From contig JBKECK010000114.1 of the NCBI GenBank assembly GCA_047974625.1, forward strand, positions 62,001 to 126,000: a stretch of DNA of 64,000 bases. Direction: 5' to 3'. Of this stretch, positions 49,532 to 58,921 are shown in pieces. A program made the position numbers and the translations under genes. Each line of letters begins with the position of its first letter. Within the stretch, counting starts at the first letter, position 1. The notes beneath the pieces are model-generated. The model was not told the DNA's origin, ran no database searches, and was given only the letters and a program-made list of their open reading frames with translations. This DNA is from CADEDH01 sp047974625. GTDB lineage: Bacteria > Actinomycetota > Acidimicrobiia > Acidimicrobiales > SZUA-35.

Positions 49532-50264
49532 ACCGGGCCACGGCCACGCCGAACAGGCCCCACGCGGCCAGGACCAACCAGTCCCGCCACGGCCAGGTGA
49601 CTCCCACTGCGAGCGGATCGAACGCGGGTTGCAGGGCGGTGGCCAGGTGCTGGACGGGGAACAAGGAGGCGATGAACTCGAGGGCCCGGGGCTTGTCACC
49701 GGGGATGAAGACATCGCTGATGAAGTACAGGGGGAGGACCAGGACATTGGTGATCGCCGGGGCGGCCTCCTCGGACGGGATGATCGTGCTCAGGGCCAAC
49801 CCGAGAGCGGCCAGGCAGGCCGAGCCGAGGGCGATCGAGACGACGAGGCTGGGCACGCCGGCGGCCCGGACCGACACGTCGAACACGAGCCGGCCGACGA
49901 CGATCAGGAACACGGAGGCCACGGCACTGATCACGATCGAGGCCGTTGCCTGGGACGCGATGAACACCCACGGGGGCAGGGGGGTGGCCCGCAGCCGTTT
50001 CAACAGGCCGCGTTCGCGGCGGGTGGTCATGGCCATGGCCAGGTTGACCAGAGTGGCCGAGGTGATTTGGAGGGTCATGATCCCCGGCACGTAGTAGGTG
50101 GCGATCCGGACCCCCGCCTCGTTGGTCTCGTTCCCGAAGATGGCGGTGAACAGGAGGAAGAAGATGAGGGGCAGGATCAGGGTGAAGAACGCGGCCGCCG
50201 GGTTGCGGCGGAACATGACCAGGTCGAAGCCGACCTGGTGGTTGAGGCGGCGAATGGCGGTCAC
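49503..50264 (-). CDS. ABC-2 type transporter permease
   Basis: The 253-residue permease has six membrane helices and the ABC-2 pattern: an N-terminal FDLVMFRRNPAAAFFTLILPLIFFLLF, a central GLLKRLRATPLPPWVFIASQ coupling region, and a C-terminal block LPLYFISDVFIPGD that matches drug/lipid exporters of the DrrB type. The GTG start overlaps the ATPase stop by 4 bp. Its 3' end overlaps the convergent TetR gene by 29 bp. Export of a drug, lipid or polysaccharide is inferred from family. Confidence 0.9.
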   Translation of the reverse strand: MTAIRRLNHQVGFDLVMFRRNPAAAFFTLILPLIFFLLFTAIFGNETNEAGVRIATYYVPGIMTLQITSATLVNLAMAMTTRRERGLLKRLRATPLPPWVFIASQATASIVISAVASVFLIVVGRLVFDVSVRAAGVPSLVVSIALGSACLAALGLALSTIIPSEEAAPAITNVLVLPLYFISDVFIPGDKPRALEFIASLFPVQHLATALQPAFDPLAVGVTWPWRDWLVLAAWGLFGVAVARSRFRWVPSR

Positions 50265-51253
50265 CGGGCGGCCCTCCGTCGTCGTGACCGGCCCCGGCGG
50301 CGGCCGCCGAGCGGGTCGCCCCCGCTGATCGCGGGCTCCCCGGCGGGTCCGGCCCCGTCGTCGTCGCCGGACACCAGGGCCAGGTAGACGTCCTCCAGGG
50401 TGGGCCGCTGGACGGTAAGGTCGGCCAACTGGTGCCCTCCGTCGATGGCCCAGCTCGTGAGCTGGTGGAGGGTGCCGGTGACGTCGGTGGTGGTGATGAC
50501 CATGCTCTCCCCGTCCGGTCGGGCGCCTAGCCGGCCCGGGAGGCCCGGATGGTCCCGGAACCGCCGCCACCGGATGGCCGGGCGGGCGTCGACCACCTGG
50601 GCCAGGTCGGCGGCGGTCCCGCTGGCCACCACCCGACCCGCGGCGATGACCACGATCCGGTCGGCCAGGACGTCGGCCTCATCCATGTAGTGGGTGGTCA
50701 ACAGGACCGTGCTGCCGGTGGAGCGGAGCCCGTCGATCATGGCCCAGGACCCGCGCCGGGCCGAGGGGTCGAACCCGGTGGTGGGCTCGTCGAGGAACAC
50801 CAGCTTCGGGTTGCCGATCAGGGCCAGACCGAGGTCGAGGCGGCGACGCTGCCCGCCGGACAGCCGGGACGCCCGCCGGGCGCCATCACTGGACAGGCCG
50901 ACCAGATCGAGAACCTCGTCGACCGGGCGGGGGGCCCGGTAGTAGCCGGCGTACATGGCCAGGGTCTCCCGGGCGGTCAGGCCGGGGATGGCCGTGGTCT
51001 CCTGGGGGACGACGCCCACGTCCTCGTACCAGGAGCGCGGGGCGTCCGCCGGGTCCAGCCCGAGGACGCTCACGGAGCCGGCGTCCCGGCTCCGGAAGCC
51101 CTCGAGGATCTCCACCGTGGTCGACTTGCCGGCGCCGTTGGGGCCCAGCACGGCCACGATCTCCCCCGCCTCGACGGTGAGGTCGATCCCGTCGACGGCG
51201 GTCAACGACCCGTACCGTTTGACCAGGCCGTGGACGTCGATGACCGCTGACAC
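50261..51253 (-). CDS. ABC transporter ATP-binding protein (DrrA type)
   Basis: The 330-residue ATPase shows Walker A GPNGAGKST (about residues 37-45), signature LSGGQRRRL (about 130-138) and Walker B KLVFLDEPTTGFDP (about 151-164). A C-terminal extension (about 215-330) is typical of DrrA-like subunits. The GTG at 51253 is preferred because AAGGAGGAG lies before it; the in-frame ATG at 51280 would add nine residues containing that site. It heads the two-gene transporter operon and is divergent from the amidase gene. Confidence 0.95.
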   Translation of the reverse strand: MSAVIDVHGLVKRYGSLTAVDGIDLTVEAGEIVAVLGPNGAGKSTTVEILEGFRSRDAGSVSVLGLDPADAPRSWYEDVGVVPQETTAIPGLTARETLAMYAGYYRAPRPVDEVLDLVGLSSDGARRASRLSGGQRRRLDLGLALIGNPKLVFLDEPTTGFDPSARRGSWAMIDGLRSTGSTVLLTTHYMDEADVLADRIVVIAAGRVVASGTAADLAQVVDARPAIRWRRFRDHPGLPGRLGARPDGESMVITTTDVTGTLHQLTSWAIDGGHQLADLTVQRPTLEDVYLALVSGDDDGAGPAGEPAISGGDPLGGRRRGRSRRRRAAR

Positions 51254-51347
51254 GCCGGGCTCCTCCTTCGGGCTCGCCATTACCGGCCGGACCCTACCCG
51301 GGTCCCGCCCGGATGCGACCGGCGGTGACGCCCGTCCGGCCGGGGGT

Positions 51348-51353
51348 TATCGT
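51348..51353 (+). promoter_or_regulatory. -10 box for leaderless amidase transcript
   Basis: TATCGT ends 7 nt before GTG 51361. It supports that start over the upstream in-frame GTG codons and the frame opening at 51313. Confidence 0.5.
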
Positions 51354-51360
51354 TCGCGCT

Positions 51361-52755
51361 GTGCTGCCCGATCTCACCACCCTGAGCCACCGCCTCCGCC
51401 ACGGCTCGTTGACCGCCGCCGCCCTGGTCGACGGGTGCCTGGACGCTATCGGGGACCCGGCGGGGGAGGGGCCCCGGGCGTTCTGGTCCGTGGCCCGGGC
51501 CCGGGCCCGGGCCACCGCGGCCGCCGTCGACACCGCCCGCGCCGGCGGCGGGCTGCTTCCGCACCTGGCCGGCTTGCCGGTGGCGGTGAAGGACCTGTTC
51601 GACGTCGAGGGAGAGGTCACCACGGCCGGATCGACCGTCCTGGCCGGCGAGGCCCCGGCGGCGGTCACCGCCCCGGCCGTACGCCGCCTGGTCGCCGCTG
51701 GTCTGATCCCCATCGGGCGGACGGCGATGACCGAGTTCGCCTTCTCCGGGCTCGGCCTCAACGCCCATCACGACACCCCCGCTTCCTCCTGGGGACGGGC
51801 CAGGAGCCGACGGATACCCGGCGGCTCGTCGTCGGGCTCGGCGGTGGCGGTGGCCGACGGGATGGCCCCGGTGGGCCTGGGCACCGACACCGGCGGATCG
51901 TGCCGGATCCCGGCCGCCTTCAACGGCCTGGTGGGCTGGAAACCGACCGCGGACCGGGTGCCCCTGGACGGCGTCCTGCCCCTGGCCCCGTCCCTCGACT
52001 CGGTGGGGGTGATGGCGGCCAGCGTCGACGACTGTGTCACCCTCGACGCGGTCCTGGCCGGGATCGACCCCGGTAGGCGGACGACCGTCGACGAACGACC
52101 GCCGTCCCGGATCCGCCTGGCCGCGGTGGTCGACCTCGTCCTCGACGATCTCGATCCCCACGTGGCTGCCGTCCACGAGCACAGCCTGGCCCTGCTCCGG
52201 GCGGCCGGGGTGACGGTGACCGAGGTCGGCTTTCCCGAGCTGCTCGACCTGCCGGCGATCAACGCCGGCGGTGGGCTGGCCGCCGCCGAGGCCTACCGAT
52301 GGCACCGGCCCCTGCTGGCCCGGGCCGCGGCGGGCTACGACCCTCGGGTGCGGGCCCGGATCGAGGCCGGGGCCGCCCTCGACGCGGCCGCCGTGCTCGA
52401 CGCCCAGGCCGGCCGTCGCCGCCTCCGGGCGGCGGCCGAACGCCGCCTGGCCGGGTTCGACGCCGTGGTGCTGCCCACGGTGGCCATCACCGCCCCCACC
52501 ATCGCCTCATTCGCCGCCGGCGACGCCGACACTGCGGCCGCGTACTACTCGGCCACCAACCTGCTGTGTCTGCGGAACACGTCGGTGGCCAACATGCTCG
52601 ACGGCTGCGCCATCACCATCCCGGCCCCGGTCGGGGACGACGCCCCGGTGGGCTGCATGCTGATGGGCCGGCACGGCACCGACCGGGCCCTGCTCGGCCT
52701 GGCCCGGACGGTGGCCGCGGTGCTCGGCGACGACGCGGCGGGGGTCAGCCGGTGA
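51361..52755 (+). CDS. Amidase (amidase signature family)
   Basis: The 464-residue amide hydrolase carries the Ser-Ser-Lys triad: LPVAVKDLFDVEG with the Lys (about residue 79), the GGSSSGSA block (about 157-164), and TDTGGSCRIPAAFNGLVGWKP with the catalytic Ser. The family includes amidases, GatA and other Asn/Gln-related enzymes; substrate is unknown. The length is normal. The last 11 bp overlap the convergent RidA-like gene. Confidence 0.92.
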   Translation: MLPDLTTLSHRLRHGSLTAAALVDGCLDAIGDPAGEGPRAFWSVARARARATAAAVDTARAGGGLLPHLAGLPVAVKDLFDVEGEVTTAGSTVLAGEAPAAVTAPAVRRLVAAGLIPIGRTAMTEFAFSGLGLNAHHDTPASSWGRARSRRIPGGSSSGSAVAVADGMAPVGLGTDTGGSCRIPAAFNGLVGWKPTADRVPLDGVLPLAPSLDSVGVMAASVDDCVTLDAVLAGIDPGRRTTVDERPPSRIRLAAVVDLVLDDLDPHVAAVHEHSLALLRAAGVTVTEVGFPELLDLPAINAGGGLAAAEAYRWHRPLLARAAAGYDPRVRARIEAGAALDAAAVLDAQAGRRRLRAAAERRLAGFDAVVLPTVAITAPTIASFAAGDADTAAAYYSATNLLCLRNTSVANMLDGCAITIPAPVGDDAPVGCMLMGRHGTDRALLGLARTVAAVLGDDAAGVSR

Positions 52756-53128
52756 CGTAGGCGATGAAGTCGCAGGTGATCCGCGGTCGGCCGCCACCGT
52801 CAGTGATGTGGGTGTGGCGGGACGGGCGCGACTCCGGATCGGGGAAGTACTTCTCCCAGAACGGGTTGACCACCGCCCGGGCGTCCGGATGGTTGGCGTA
52901 GAAGCTGATCTTGGCCATGTCGTCCCATCCCGCCCCGGCCGCCTCGAGGGCGTTGCCGATGTGGGTGAACAGGTTGGCGGCCTGGTCGGACAGCTCCTGG
53001 GGCATGTCCCGGGAGCCGGGGTCGAAGCCGGGGATCACGCCCGAGGCGACGAAGGGCCCGATCCGGGTGGCCACCGGGATCGGGTTCTCATGGGCGAAGC
53101 TGTCGATGTGGATCGAGCGACGGGTCAT
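52745..53128 (-). CDS. RidA/YjgF-family protein
   Basis: The 127-residue protein of the RidA superfamily hydrolyses reactive enamine/imine intermediates in known members. Typical blocks are PVATRIGPFVASGVIPG and an AANLFTHIGNALEAAGAGWDDMAKISFY middle, with the C-terminal PRITCDFIAYV. The Arg expected near position 105 in active RidA falls in the PSRHTHIT/PRITCDF region, so imine deamination is uncertain. It starts inside the stop of the RraA-like gene (ATGA), so the pair is coupled. Confidence 0.88.
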   Translation of the reverse strand: MTRRSIHIDSFAHENPIPVATRIGPFVASGVIPGFDPGSRDMPQELSDQAANLFTHIGNALEAAGAGWDDMAKISFYANHPDARAVVNPFWEKYFPDPESRPSRHTHITDGGGRPRITCDFIAYVTG

Positions 53129-53898
53129 GATCCGGCCCCTCCGTTGTCCGACCGCCCGGCCAGCCAGGCCTCGAACTCCGGTCGACGCTCCTTGGCCAGG
53201 GGGAACAGGCCGATGGTGCTCTCCCCGGCACCGACGCGCTCCAGGGCGAAGTCCTCCTGGAGCTCCTGCTTGACCGACTCGGCGGCCACCTCGACCACCA
53301 GCGAGGGTGGGATCACCACCACACCTTCACCGTCGCCGACGAGGATGTCGCCGGGCATGACCGTCACCCCGGCGCAGGCGATCGGCACGTTGCAGGCCAG
53401 GGGCATGTGGTGGCGGCCCCAGGTGGAGGCGTGGACGGCTTGGTGGTAGACGGGCACGTCCATGGCCCGGATGGCGGGCGAATCCCGGAGGGCGCCGTCG
53501 GTGATGATGCCGGTGGCACCTCGCTGGACGGCCCGGAGGGCGAAGATGTCGCCGATGGTGCCGGCGTCGGGGACGTTGCGGGCCTCCATGATGATCACGT
53601 CGTCGGGGCCGCAGGACTCCGACGCCTCACGCTGGGGGTTGATCCCCCCGGACAGCTCGGGGAGGAGGTCCTCCCTCAGGGGTAGGTACCGGAGCGTGAG
53701 GGCGTAGCCCAGGAGCCGCTTGTCGGGGTGGGTGGGGGCGAGACCGGACAGGAACGAGCTGCGGATGCCGCGGCGCTGGAGCTGGCCGGTGAGGGTGGCG
53801 GTCGAGACACCGTTCAACTGTTCCCGGAGCTCGTCGGTGAGCTTGACCGGGTGCGGGGTGAACGGATCGGACCCGATGGTTGGATCGTCGGTAGTCAT
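53125..53898 (-). CDS. RraA-like protein (aldolase/ribonuclease-regulator fold)
   Basis: The 257-residue protein carries the RraA fold: DELREQLNGVSTATLTGQLQRRGIRS, EARNVPDAGTIGDIFALRAVQRGATGIITDGALRD and MPGDILVGDGEGVVVIP. The Arg-Asp pair in GALRD binds substrate in HMG/CHA aldolase-type relatives. Because it is longer than RraA (160 aa) and linked to RidA, an aldolase or hydro-lyase role in catabolism is likelier than RNase E regulation. A TAACGT box lies 10 nt upstream of the ATG. Confidence 0.85.
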   Translation of the reverse strand: MTTDDPTIGSDPFTPHPVKLTDELREQLNGVSTATLTGQLQRRGIRSSFLSGLAPTHPDKRLLGYALTLRYLPLREDLLPELSGGINPQREASESCGPDDVIIMEARNVPDAGTIGDIFALRAVQRGATGIITDGALRDSPAIRAMDVPVYHQAVHASTWGRHHMPLACNVPIACAGVTVMPGDILVGDGEGVVVIPPSLVVEVAAESVKQELQEDFALERVGAGESTIGLFPLAKERRPEFEAWLAGRSDNGGAGS

Positions 53899-54033
53899 GA
53901 CGAGCTTGACGTTAGTTCGCCCCAGGTTGTGGCGCCCGTCCCACCGCCCCCGAGCGGGGGTCGGTGGCCTCGGGGTGGTCCGCGGGCCATCTGGGGGACC
54001 GGTCCCGTTTCGGGACGGGATCGACCGGTGCGG

Positions 54034-54039
54034 TAGCGT
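54034..54039 (+). promoter_or_regulatory. Candidate -10 box of the indolepyruvate oxidoreductase gene
   Basis: TAGCGT lies 34 nt before the GTG at 54073. The predicted short leader holds GAGAAGGGGA as ribosome site. Confidence 0.4.
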
Positions 54040-54072
54040 TAGCACGACTCAGGACCGAGAAGGGGACCATCA

Positions 54073-57000
54073 GTGGCTGTCGTGGAGTTCAGGCTCGAAG
54101 ACCGGTTCACCCTTGACCAGGGTGACGTGGCGATGTCCGGGGTGCAGGCCCTGCTCCGGGCCCTGCTCGACCAGCTCCGGGCCGACCGGAGGGACGGGCT
54201 GTCGAACGCGGCCCTGGTGTCCGGCTACCGGGGTTCACCCCTCGGGGGCATCGACCAGCTGATGCTGTCCAACAAGGCGGAGCTGGAGGCCAACCACGTC
54301 ACCTTCCTACCCGGCCTCAACGAGGACCTGGGCGCCACCGCGGTGTGGGGCAGCCAGCTGGCCAACCGCAACTTCGAAGGTCGCTACGACGGGGTGTTGG
54401 GCATGTGGTACGGCAAGGCCCCCGGGGTCGACCGTTCCGGCGACGCCATCCGCCACGCCAACACCTGCGGCGTGGACCCGAAGGGCGGGGTGCTGATGGT
54501 GGTGGGCGACGACCCGTCGTCGAAGTCGTCCACCCTGGCGTCGGGGTCCGAGTTCGCCCTGCTCCACTTCGAGACCCCCGTCATCTACCCCGGCAGCGTT
54601 CAGGAGGTGGCCGATTTCGGCCGCTGGGGCTACGAGCTGTCCCGCTACAGCGGTCTGTGGGCGGGCCTGAAGATCATCACCAACGTCGCCGACGGCTACT
54701 CCACCATCAAGGTCGGCCCCGGTCGGGTCCAGCCGGTCCGCCCCGAGTTCGAATGGGACGGCAAACCCTGGCGGCCCCACCAGGAGGACCGCCTGGTGGG
54801 CCAGATCGCGGTGGCGATGGAACGGGAGGTTTACGAGGGTCGCCTGGCCGCCACCGAGGCGTTCGTGGCCGCCAACAACCTCAACCGTCAGACGGTGGCC
54901 ACCGCCGACGCCACCCTCGGGTTCGTGGCCGCCGGCAAGACCTACTACGACCTGCGGGGTGCCCTCGACCGGCTCGGCTTGGACGAGGCCGCCCTCGAGC
55001 GCCGGGGGATCCGGGTGTTCAAGCCCATGGTCATGTGGCCCCTGGAGCCCACCGCGGTCCGGGCCTTCGCCGAGGGGCTCGACACCGTGGTGGTGGTGGA
55101 GGAGAAGCGCGGGTTCGTAGAGACCTTCGTGCGGGAGGCCCTGTACGGACGGCCCGACGCTCCCCTCGTGCTGGGCAAGAAGGCGGCCGACGGGTCGCAC
55201 TGGATCCCCGCCTACGGGGAGCTCGACGTCGATGACGTGGCCAAACTGTTGCGACCGTTCCTGGCCGAGCGCCTGGGGGAGGACGCGGTTGGCGCGGCGG
55301 CCCCGGAGCGGGTCATCATCCCTGTCACCGCCAGCTCCGGCGGATCGGAGTCGGCGTCGCGGACGGCCGGGTTCTGCTCGGGATGCCCGCACAACACCTC
55401 CACCTGGGTCCCCGAGGGGTCGGAGTCCGGTGGAGGGATCGGCTGTCACGGCATGGCCGGCAGTACCCCGGAACGGCACACCAAGGGCATGACCCACATG
55501 GGGGCCGAAGGTGTGCAGTGGGTGGGCGCGGCCCCGTTCGTGACCATGAACCACCGGTTCCAGAACATCGGTGACGGCACCTACCACCACTCCGGCAGCC
55601 TGGCCCTGCGCCAGGCGGTGGCGTCGGGAACGAACATCACCTACAAGATCCTCTACAACGGTGCGGTGGCCATGACCGGGGGTCAGGACGTCGACGGGCA
55701 GATGACGGTGCCGGAGCTGACCCGTTCGATCGAGGCCGAAGGGGTGGCCAAGATCGTGGTGGTCACCGACGACACCGGCAAGTACCCGGCCGACGCCGCC
55801 TTCGCCCCCGGGGTGCAGGTCCTCGACCGGGCCAAGCTGGACGAGATCCAGCGGGAGCTGCGCGACATCCCCGGTACCACGGTCCTCATCTACGACCAGG
55901 CGTGCGCGGCCGAGCTGCGGCGGGATCGCAAGCGGGGCCTGGTGGCCGATCCGGCCATGCGGGTGTTCATCAACGAGGCGGTCTGCGAAGGCTGTGGCGA
56001 CTGTGGGGTGAAGTCGAGCTGCATGTCCGTCCAACCGGTTGAGACCGAGTTCGGTCGTAAGACCCAGATCCACCAGTCGTCGTGCAACAAGGACTACTCC
56101 TGCCTGCTCGGCGACTGCCCGGCGTTCGTGGAGGTCATCCCCGATCCCAACGTGGCCAGGAAGGCCACCGTGCCGTTCGACCCGATCGGCGACGACCTGC
56201 CCGAACCGGAACGGATCGACGAGGGCAACATCCTCATGATGGGGATCGGCGGCACCGGGGTGGTCACCGTCAACCAGCTGCTGGCCACTGCGGCCCTGCT
56301 CGACGGCAAGCAGGCCCACGGTCTCGACCAGACCGGCCTGTCCCAGAAGGGTGGCTCGGTCATCTCCAACCTGCGGATCAGCCGTCCCGACCGGGACGGG
56401 TCGGACGGGGCGGAAGCCGACGGCGGCCGCACCAACAAGGTCGGCGCCGGTGAGGCCGACGCCTACCTGGTGTTCGACGTCCTGACCGGGGCCGCCGACA
56501 CCAACCTGGCCAAGACCGACCCCAGCCGGTCGGTGGCCATCGTGTCGTCGTCGAAGGTGCCGACGGGGGCCATGGTGCGGGATACCGCGGCCGCCTTCCC
56601 GGAGTGGGAGGCCATCCGTAGCCGGATCGACGCCGCCACCGTGGCCGGCCGCAACATCTACTTCGACGCCGGCACCGTGTCGGACAACCTGTTCAGGAGC
56701 CACATGCCCGCCAACGTGCTGGTGCTGGGGGCCGCCTACCAGCGGGGCGTCATCCCGATCTCGGCCACCGCCATCGAGAAGGCCATCGAGCTCAACGGTG
56801 TGTCGATCGACACCAACATCCAGGCCTTCCGGGTGGGGCGTCAGATCGCCCTCGATCCCCACTGGGTCGAGGCCAAGGGCCTGCACCGTCCCGGAGAGGT
56901 GACCACCGAACGGCGCAAGCGGTCCCGCCGGGCGGCCCAGCTGATGGGCTCGGTGCCCGAGCCCTCGGCGGAACTGAGCCGCCTGCTGGAGATCCGCATC

Positions 57001-57579
57001 CCCGACCTGGTCGACTACCAGGACACCGCCTACGCCCAGCGCTACGTCGACCAGGTAGCCAAGGTCCGCCGGGCCGAGCAGGCCGTCGGGTCCGACACCC
57101 GCCTGTCGGAGGCGGTGGCCCGCTACCTGTTCAAGCTCATGGCCTACAAGGACGAGTACGAGGTGGCCCGGCTGCACCGCTCGAAGGCGTTCTCCGATGC
57201 CCTGGCCGAACAGTTCGGGCCCAAGGCCGAGGTCACCTACAAGCTCCACCCCCCGTTCATGCGGCGTCTCGGGCGGGACGAGAAGATCGGCCTGGGCCGC
57301 TCCGGGGACATCGCCTTCGCCGGCCTGGCCCGGATGAAGCGGCTCCGGGGAACCCGCTACGACCCGTTCGGGATGACCGCCCACCGGCGCATGGAACGGG
57401 AGCTGATCACCGAGTACCAGGCCACCATCGACCGGCTCCTGGGTGGCCTGTCGGGCGAGAACTACGACCGGGCCGTCGAGGTGGCCGAGCTCCCGGACAT
57501 GATCCGGGGGTACGAGGACATCAAGGAAGCCAACGTGGTCGCCTACCGGCAGCGGATGGCCGAGCTGATGGCCCGCTGA
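54073..57579 (+). CDS. Indolepyruvate ferredoxin oxidoreductase, single-chain fused form
   Basis: The 1168-residue thiamine-pyrophosphate enzyme oxidatively decarboxylates aryl-pyruvates (or related 2-oxo acids) to acyl-CoA with ferredoxin. Domains in order: an alpha-type pyrimidine-binding part (ALVSGYRGSPLGGIDQL); a TPP-binding part (SGCPHNTST, NIGDGTYHHSGSLALRQAV); a two-cluster iron-sulfur segment (CEGCGDCGVKSSC and CNKDYSCLLGDCP, about residues 637-680); and a gamma domain (GIGGTGVVTVNQLLATAA). Both FeS sites look complete. The GTG start has GAGAAGGGGA before it. It stands alone, with no other 2-oxoacid subunits nearby. Confidence 0.93.
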   Translation: MAVVEFRLEDRFTLDQGDVAMSGVQALLRALLDQLRADRRDGLSNAALVSGYRGSPLGGIDQLMLSNKAELEANHVTFLPGLNEDLGATAVWGSQLANRNFEGRYDGVLGMWYGKAPGVDRSGDAIRHANTCGVDPKGGVLMVVGDDPSSKSSTLASGSEFALLHFETPVIYPGSVQEVADFGRWGYELSRYSGLWAGLKIITNVADGYSTIKVGPGRVQPVRPEFEWDGKPWRPHQEDRLVGQIAVAMEREVYEGRLAATEAFVAANNLNRQTVATADATLGFVAAGKTYYDLRGALDRLGLDEAALERRGIRVFKPMVMWPLEPTAVRAFAEGLDTVVVVEEKRGFVETFVREALYGRPDAPLVLGKKAADGSHWIPAYGELDVDDVAKLLRPFLAERLGEDAVGAAAPERVIIPVTASSGGSESASRTAGFCSGCPHNTSTWVPEGSESGGGIGCHGMAGSTPERHTKGMTHMGAEGVQWVGAAPFVTMNHRFQNIGDGTYHHSGSLALRQAVASGTNITYKILYNGAVAMTGGQDVDGQMTVPELTRSIEAEGVAKIVVVTDDTGKYPADAAFAPGVQVLDRAKLDEIQRELRDIPGTTVLIYDQACAAELRRDRKRGLVADPAMRVFINEAVCEGCGDCGVKSSCMSVQPVETEFGRKTQIHQSSCNKDYSCLLGDCPAFVEVIPDPNVARKATVPFDPIGDDLPEPERIDEGNILMMGIGGTGVVTVNQLLATAALLDGKQAHGLDQTGLSQKGGSVISNLRISRPDRDGSDGAEADGGRTNKVGAGEADAYLVFDVLTGAADTNLAKTDPSRSVAIVSSSKVPTGAMVRDTAAAFPEWEAIRSRIDAATVAGRNIYFDAGTVSDNLFRSHMPANVLVLGAAYQRGVIPISATAIEKAIELNGVSIDTNIQAFRVGRQIALDPHWVEAKGLHRPGEVTTERRKRSRRAAQLMGSVPEPSAELSRLLEIRIPDLVDYQDTAYAQRYVDQVAKVRRAEQAVGSDTRLSEAVARYLFKLMAYKDEYEVARLHRSKAFSDALAEQFGPKAEVTYKLHPPFMRRLGRDEKIGLGRSGDIAFAGLARMKRLRGTRYDPFGMTAHRRMERELITEYQATIDRLLGGLSGENYDRAVEVAELPDMIRGYEDIKEANVVAYRQRMAELMAR

Positions 57580-57585
57580 GCGGGC

Positions 57586-57930
57586 GTGACCCCGATCCCG
57601 GAGGACGACTTCGTCGACCTCGTCGAGCAGGCCATGGATTCCCTGCCCGGGGAAATCCTGGCCATGCTCGACAATGTGGTGGTGCTGGTGGAGGACGCCC
57701 ACCCGGGTGAGGACCTCCTCGGCCTGTACGAGGGGATACCCCGCACCGAGCGGGACGACTACGGCGGTTTCGAACTGCCCGATCGGATCACCCTGTACCG
57801 GCTCCCCCTATGCGACATGGCCGCCGACCTCGACGAACTGGCCGACGAGGTGATGGTGACCGTCGTCCACGAGCTCGCCCACCACCTGGGCATCGACGAC
57901 GACCGGCTCCACCAGCTCGGTTGGGACTGA
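57586..57930 (+). CDS. Small zincin-like metallopeptidase family protein
   Basis: The 114-residue protein has the motif VVHELAHHLGIDDDRLHQLGW, an HExxHxxGxxD zinc site. It fits the short actinobacterial/proteobacterial zincin family of about 120 residues (PF06262-like by memory). The substrate is unknown. It starts 6 bp after the oxidoreductase stop, so it is probably co-transcribed. No signal peptide is visible, so it is cytoplasmic. Confidence 0.88.
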   Translation: MTPIPEDDFVDLVEQAMDSLPGEILAMLDNVVVLVEDAHPGEDLLGLYEGIPRTERDDYGGFELPDRITLYRLPLCDMAADLDELADEVMVTVVHELAHHLGIDDDRLHQLGWD

Positions 57931-57960
57931 GGATCCGCCGGCGGGCCCGGCCCGGTCGGG

Positions 57961-58776
57961 TCAGGGGGCGGGCTCGCCCGACTCGACGCTGCGGGCGGTG
58001 ACACAGTAGGGGACCCCGGAGGGGTCGGTCATCACCGTCCAGCGGGGGAGCTCCGACACCGCCGAGGCGCCGAGGCGCCGGTGGTGGCGCACCGTGGCGG
58101 CCACGTCGTCACTGGCCAGGTCGAGGTGGGCGGTGACGGGCCGACGGGGGTCGGCCGCGTCGAGGCGTTGGATCAGGAGCCGGAACCCCAGGTCACGGCT
58201 CCGGATCACGGTGAACTCGGGGTGGCCGGCCGAGGTTCCGGTCCGGCGGTCGAGCAAGGCGGACCAGAACCGGACCTCGTCGTCGTACCGGTCGGAGGGC
58301 ACGTCGAGACACAGCTGGTCCACTCGGACCCGGCCGGCCCCGCCCGGCAGGGGAGCCGGGGCCGGAAGCTCGCACTCGCCGTGGTGGCCGACCACGCACA
58401 ACGGCAGGCCCCCGGGGGAGTGGAGGGCCGACCGTCCGTCCCCGGGTGGGTCGGCCACCACGGCCCCCAGCCCGGTGGCGGCGGCGATCAGACCGGCGGG
58501 GTCGGCCGAGTGGAGGTCGAGGAGGACGGGCTGGGCGGCCACCGGACCGGCGTCGCCGGCGGGAGCGGGGCCGAGCCGCCGGACCCGGAGGTTGGCGTCA
58601 CCCGACACCGGCACCAGGGCCATGAACTCGCGTCTCGGGCCCTGGGGGGCGGACCGGTTGGCGCCGGTGACCGCACTCCAAAACACGGCGGTGTCGTCGG
58701 CGATGTTCGCCGGCCGATCGAGGGAGGCCGTCATCCAGCGCACCCGCCATGGTGATCCCGGGTCGTGCTCGTCCAC
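57961..58776 (-). CDS. Two-domain VOC (glyoxalase-like) protein
   Basis: The 271-residue protein contains two vicinal-oxygen-chelate halves (about 12-128 and 150-265). Both show the beta-alpha-beta pattern with FWSA (AVFWSAVTGANR and VRFWSALLDRRT), a mid His/Glu position and a terminal strand (SPGGLPLCVV and DPSGVPYCVT). Such proteins are glyoxalase/bleomycin-resistance homologues of varied function; the metal site is not complete by eye. TAGGGT 8 nt before the GTG indicates leaderless translation. Confidence 0.8.
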   Translation of the reverse strand: MDEHDPGSPWRVRWMTASLDRPANIADDTAVFWSAVTGANRSAPQGPRREFMALVPVSGDANLRVRRLGPAPAGDAGPVAAQPVLLDLHSADPAGLIAAATGLGAVVADPPGDGRSALHSPGGLPLCVVGHHGECELPAPAPLPGGAGRVRVDQLCLDVPSDRYDDEVRFWSALLDRRTGTSAGHPEFTVIRSRDLGFRLLIQRLDAADPRRPVTAHLDLASDDVAATVRHHRRLGASAVSELPRWTVMTDPSGVPYCVTARSVESGEPAP

Positions 58777-58784
58777 TGGTGGCC

Positions 58785-58790
58785 ACCCTA
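58785..58790 (-). promoter_or_regulatory. -10 box for leaderless VOC-protein transcript
   Basis: TAGGGT on the minus strand ends 8 nt before the GTG at 58776, with no ribosome site in between. Confidence 0.45.
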
Positions 58791-58921
58791 GATCGGTCCG
58801 AACGGTTAGTCATGGTGATCGGCGTGGTCCCCCGTGAGATCGTCGGGATCCACCACCTGGGTTCCGGGGACGGACTATTGTTGGTGCTTGGTGGGGGGAG
58901 CGAAACGTTATAGGAGCCGCC

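Noticed and set aside
54307..57702. A 1131-residue open frame on the minus strand opposite the indolepyruvate oxidoreductase.
   Set aside because: The + strand frame has family motifs and FeS clusters throughout. The minus-frame sequence is a compositional shadow (His/Gly/Val-rich) with no recognisable domain, as often happens at high GC.
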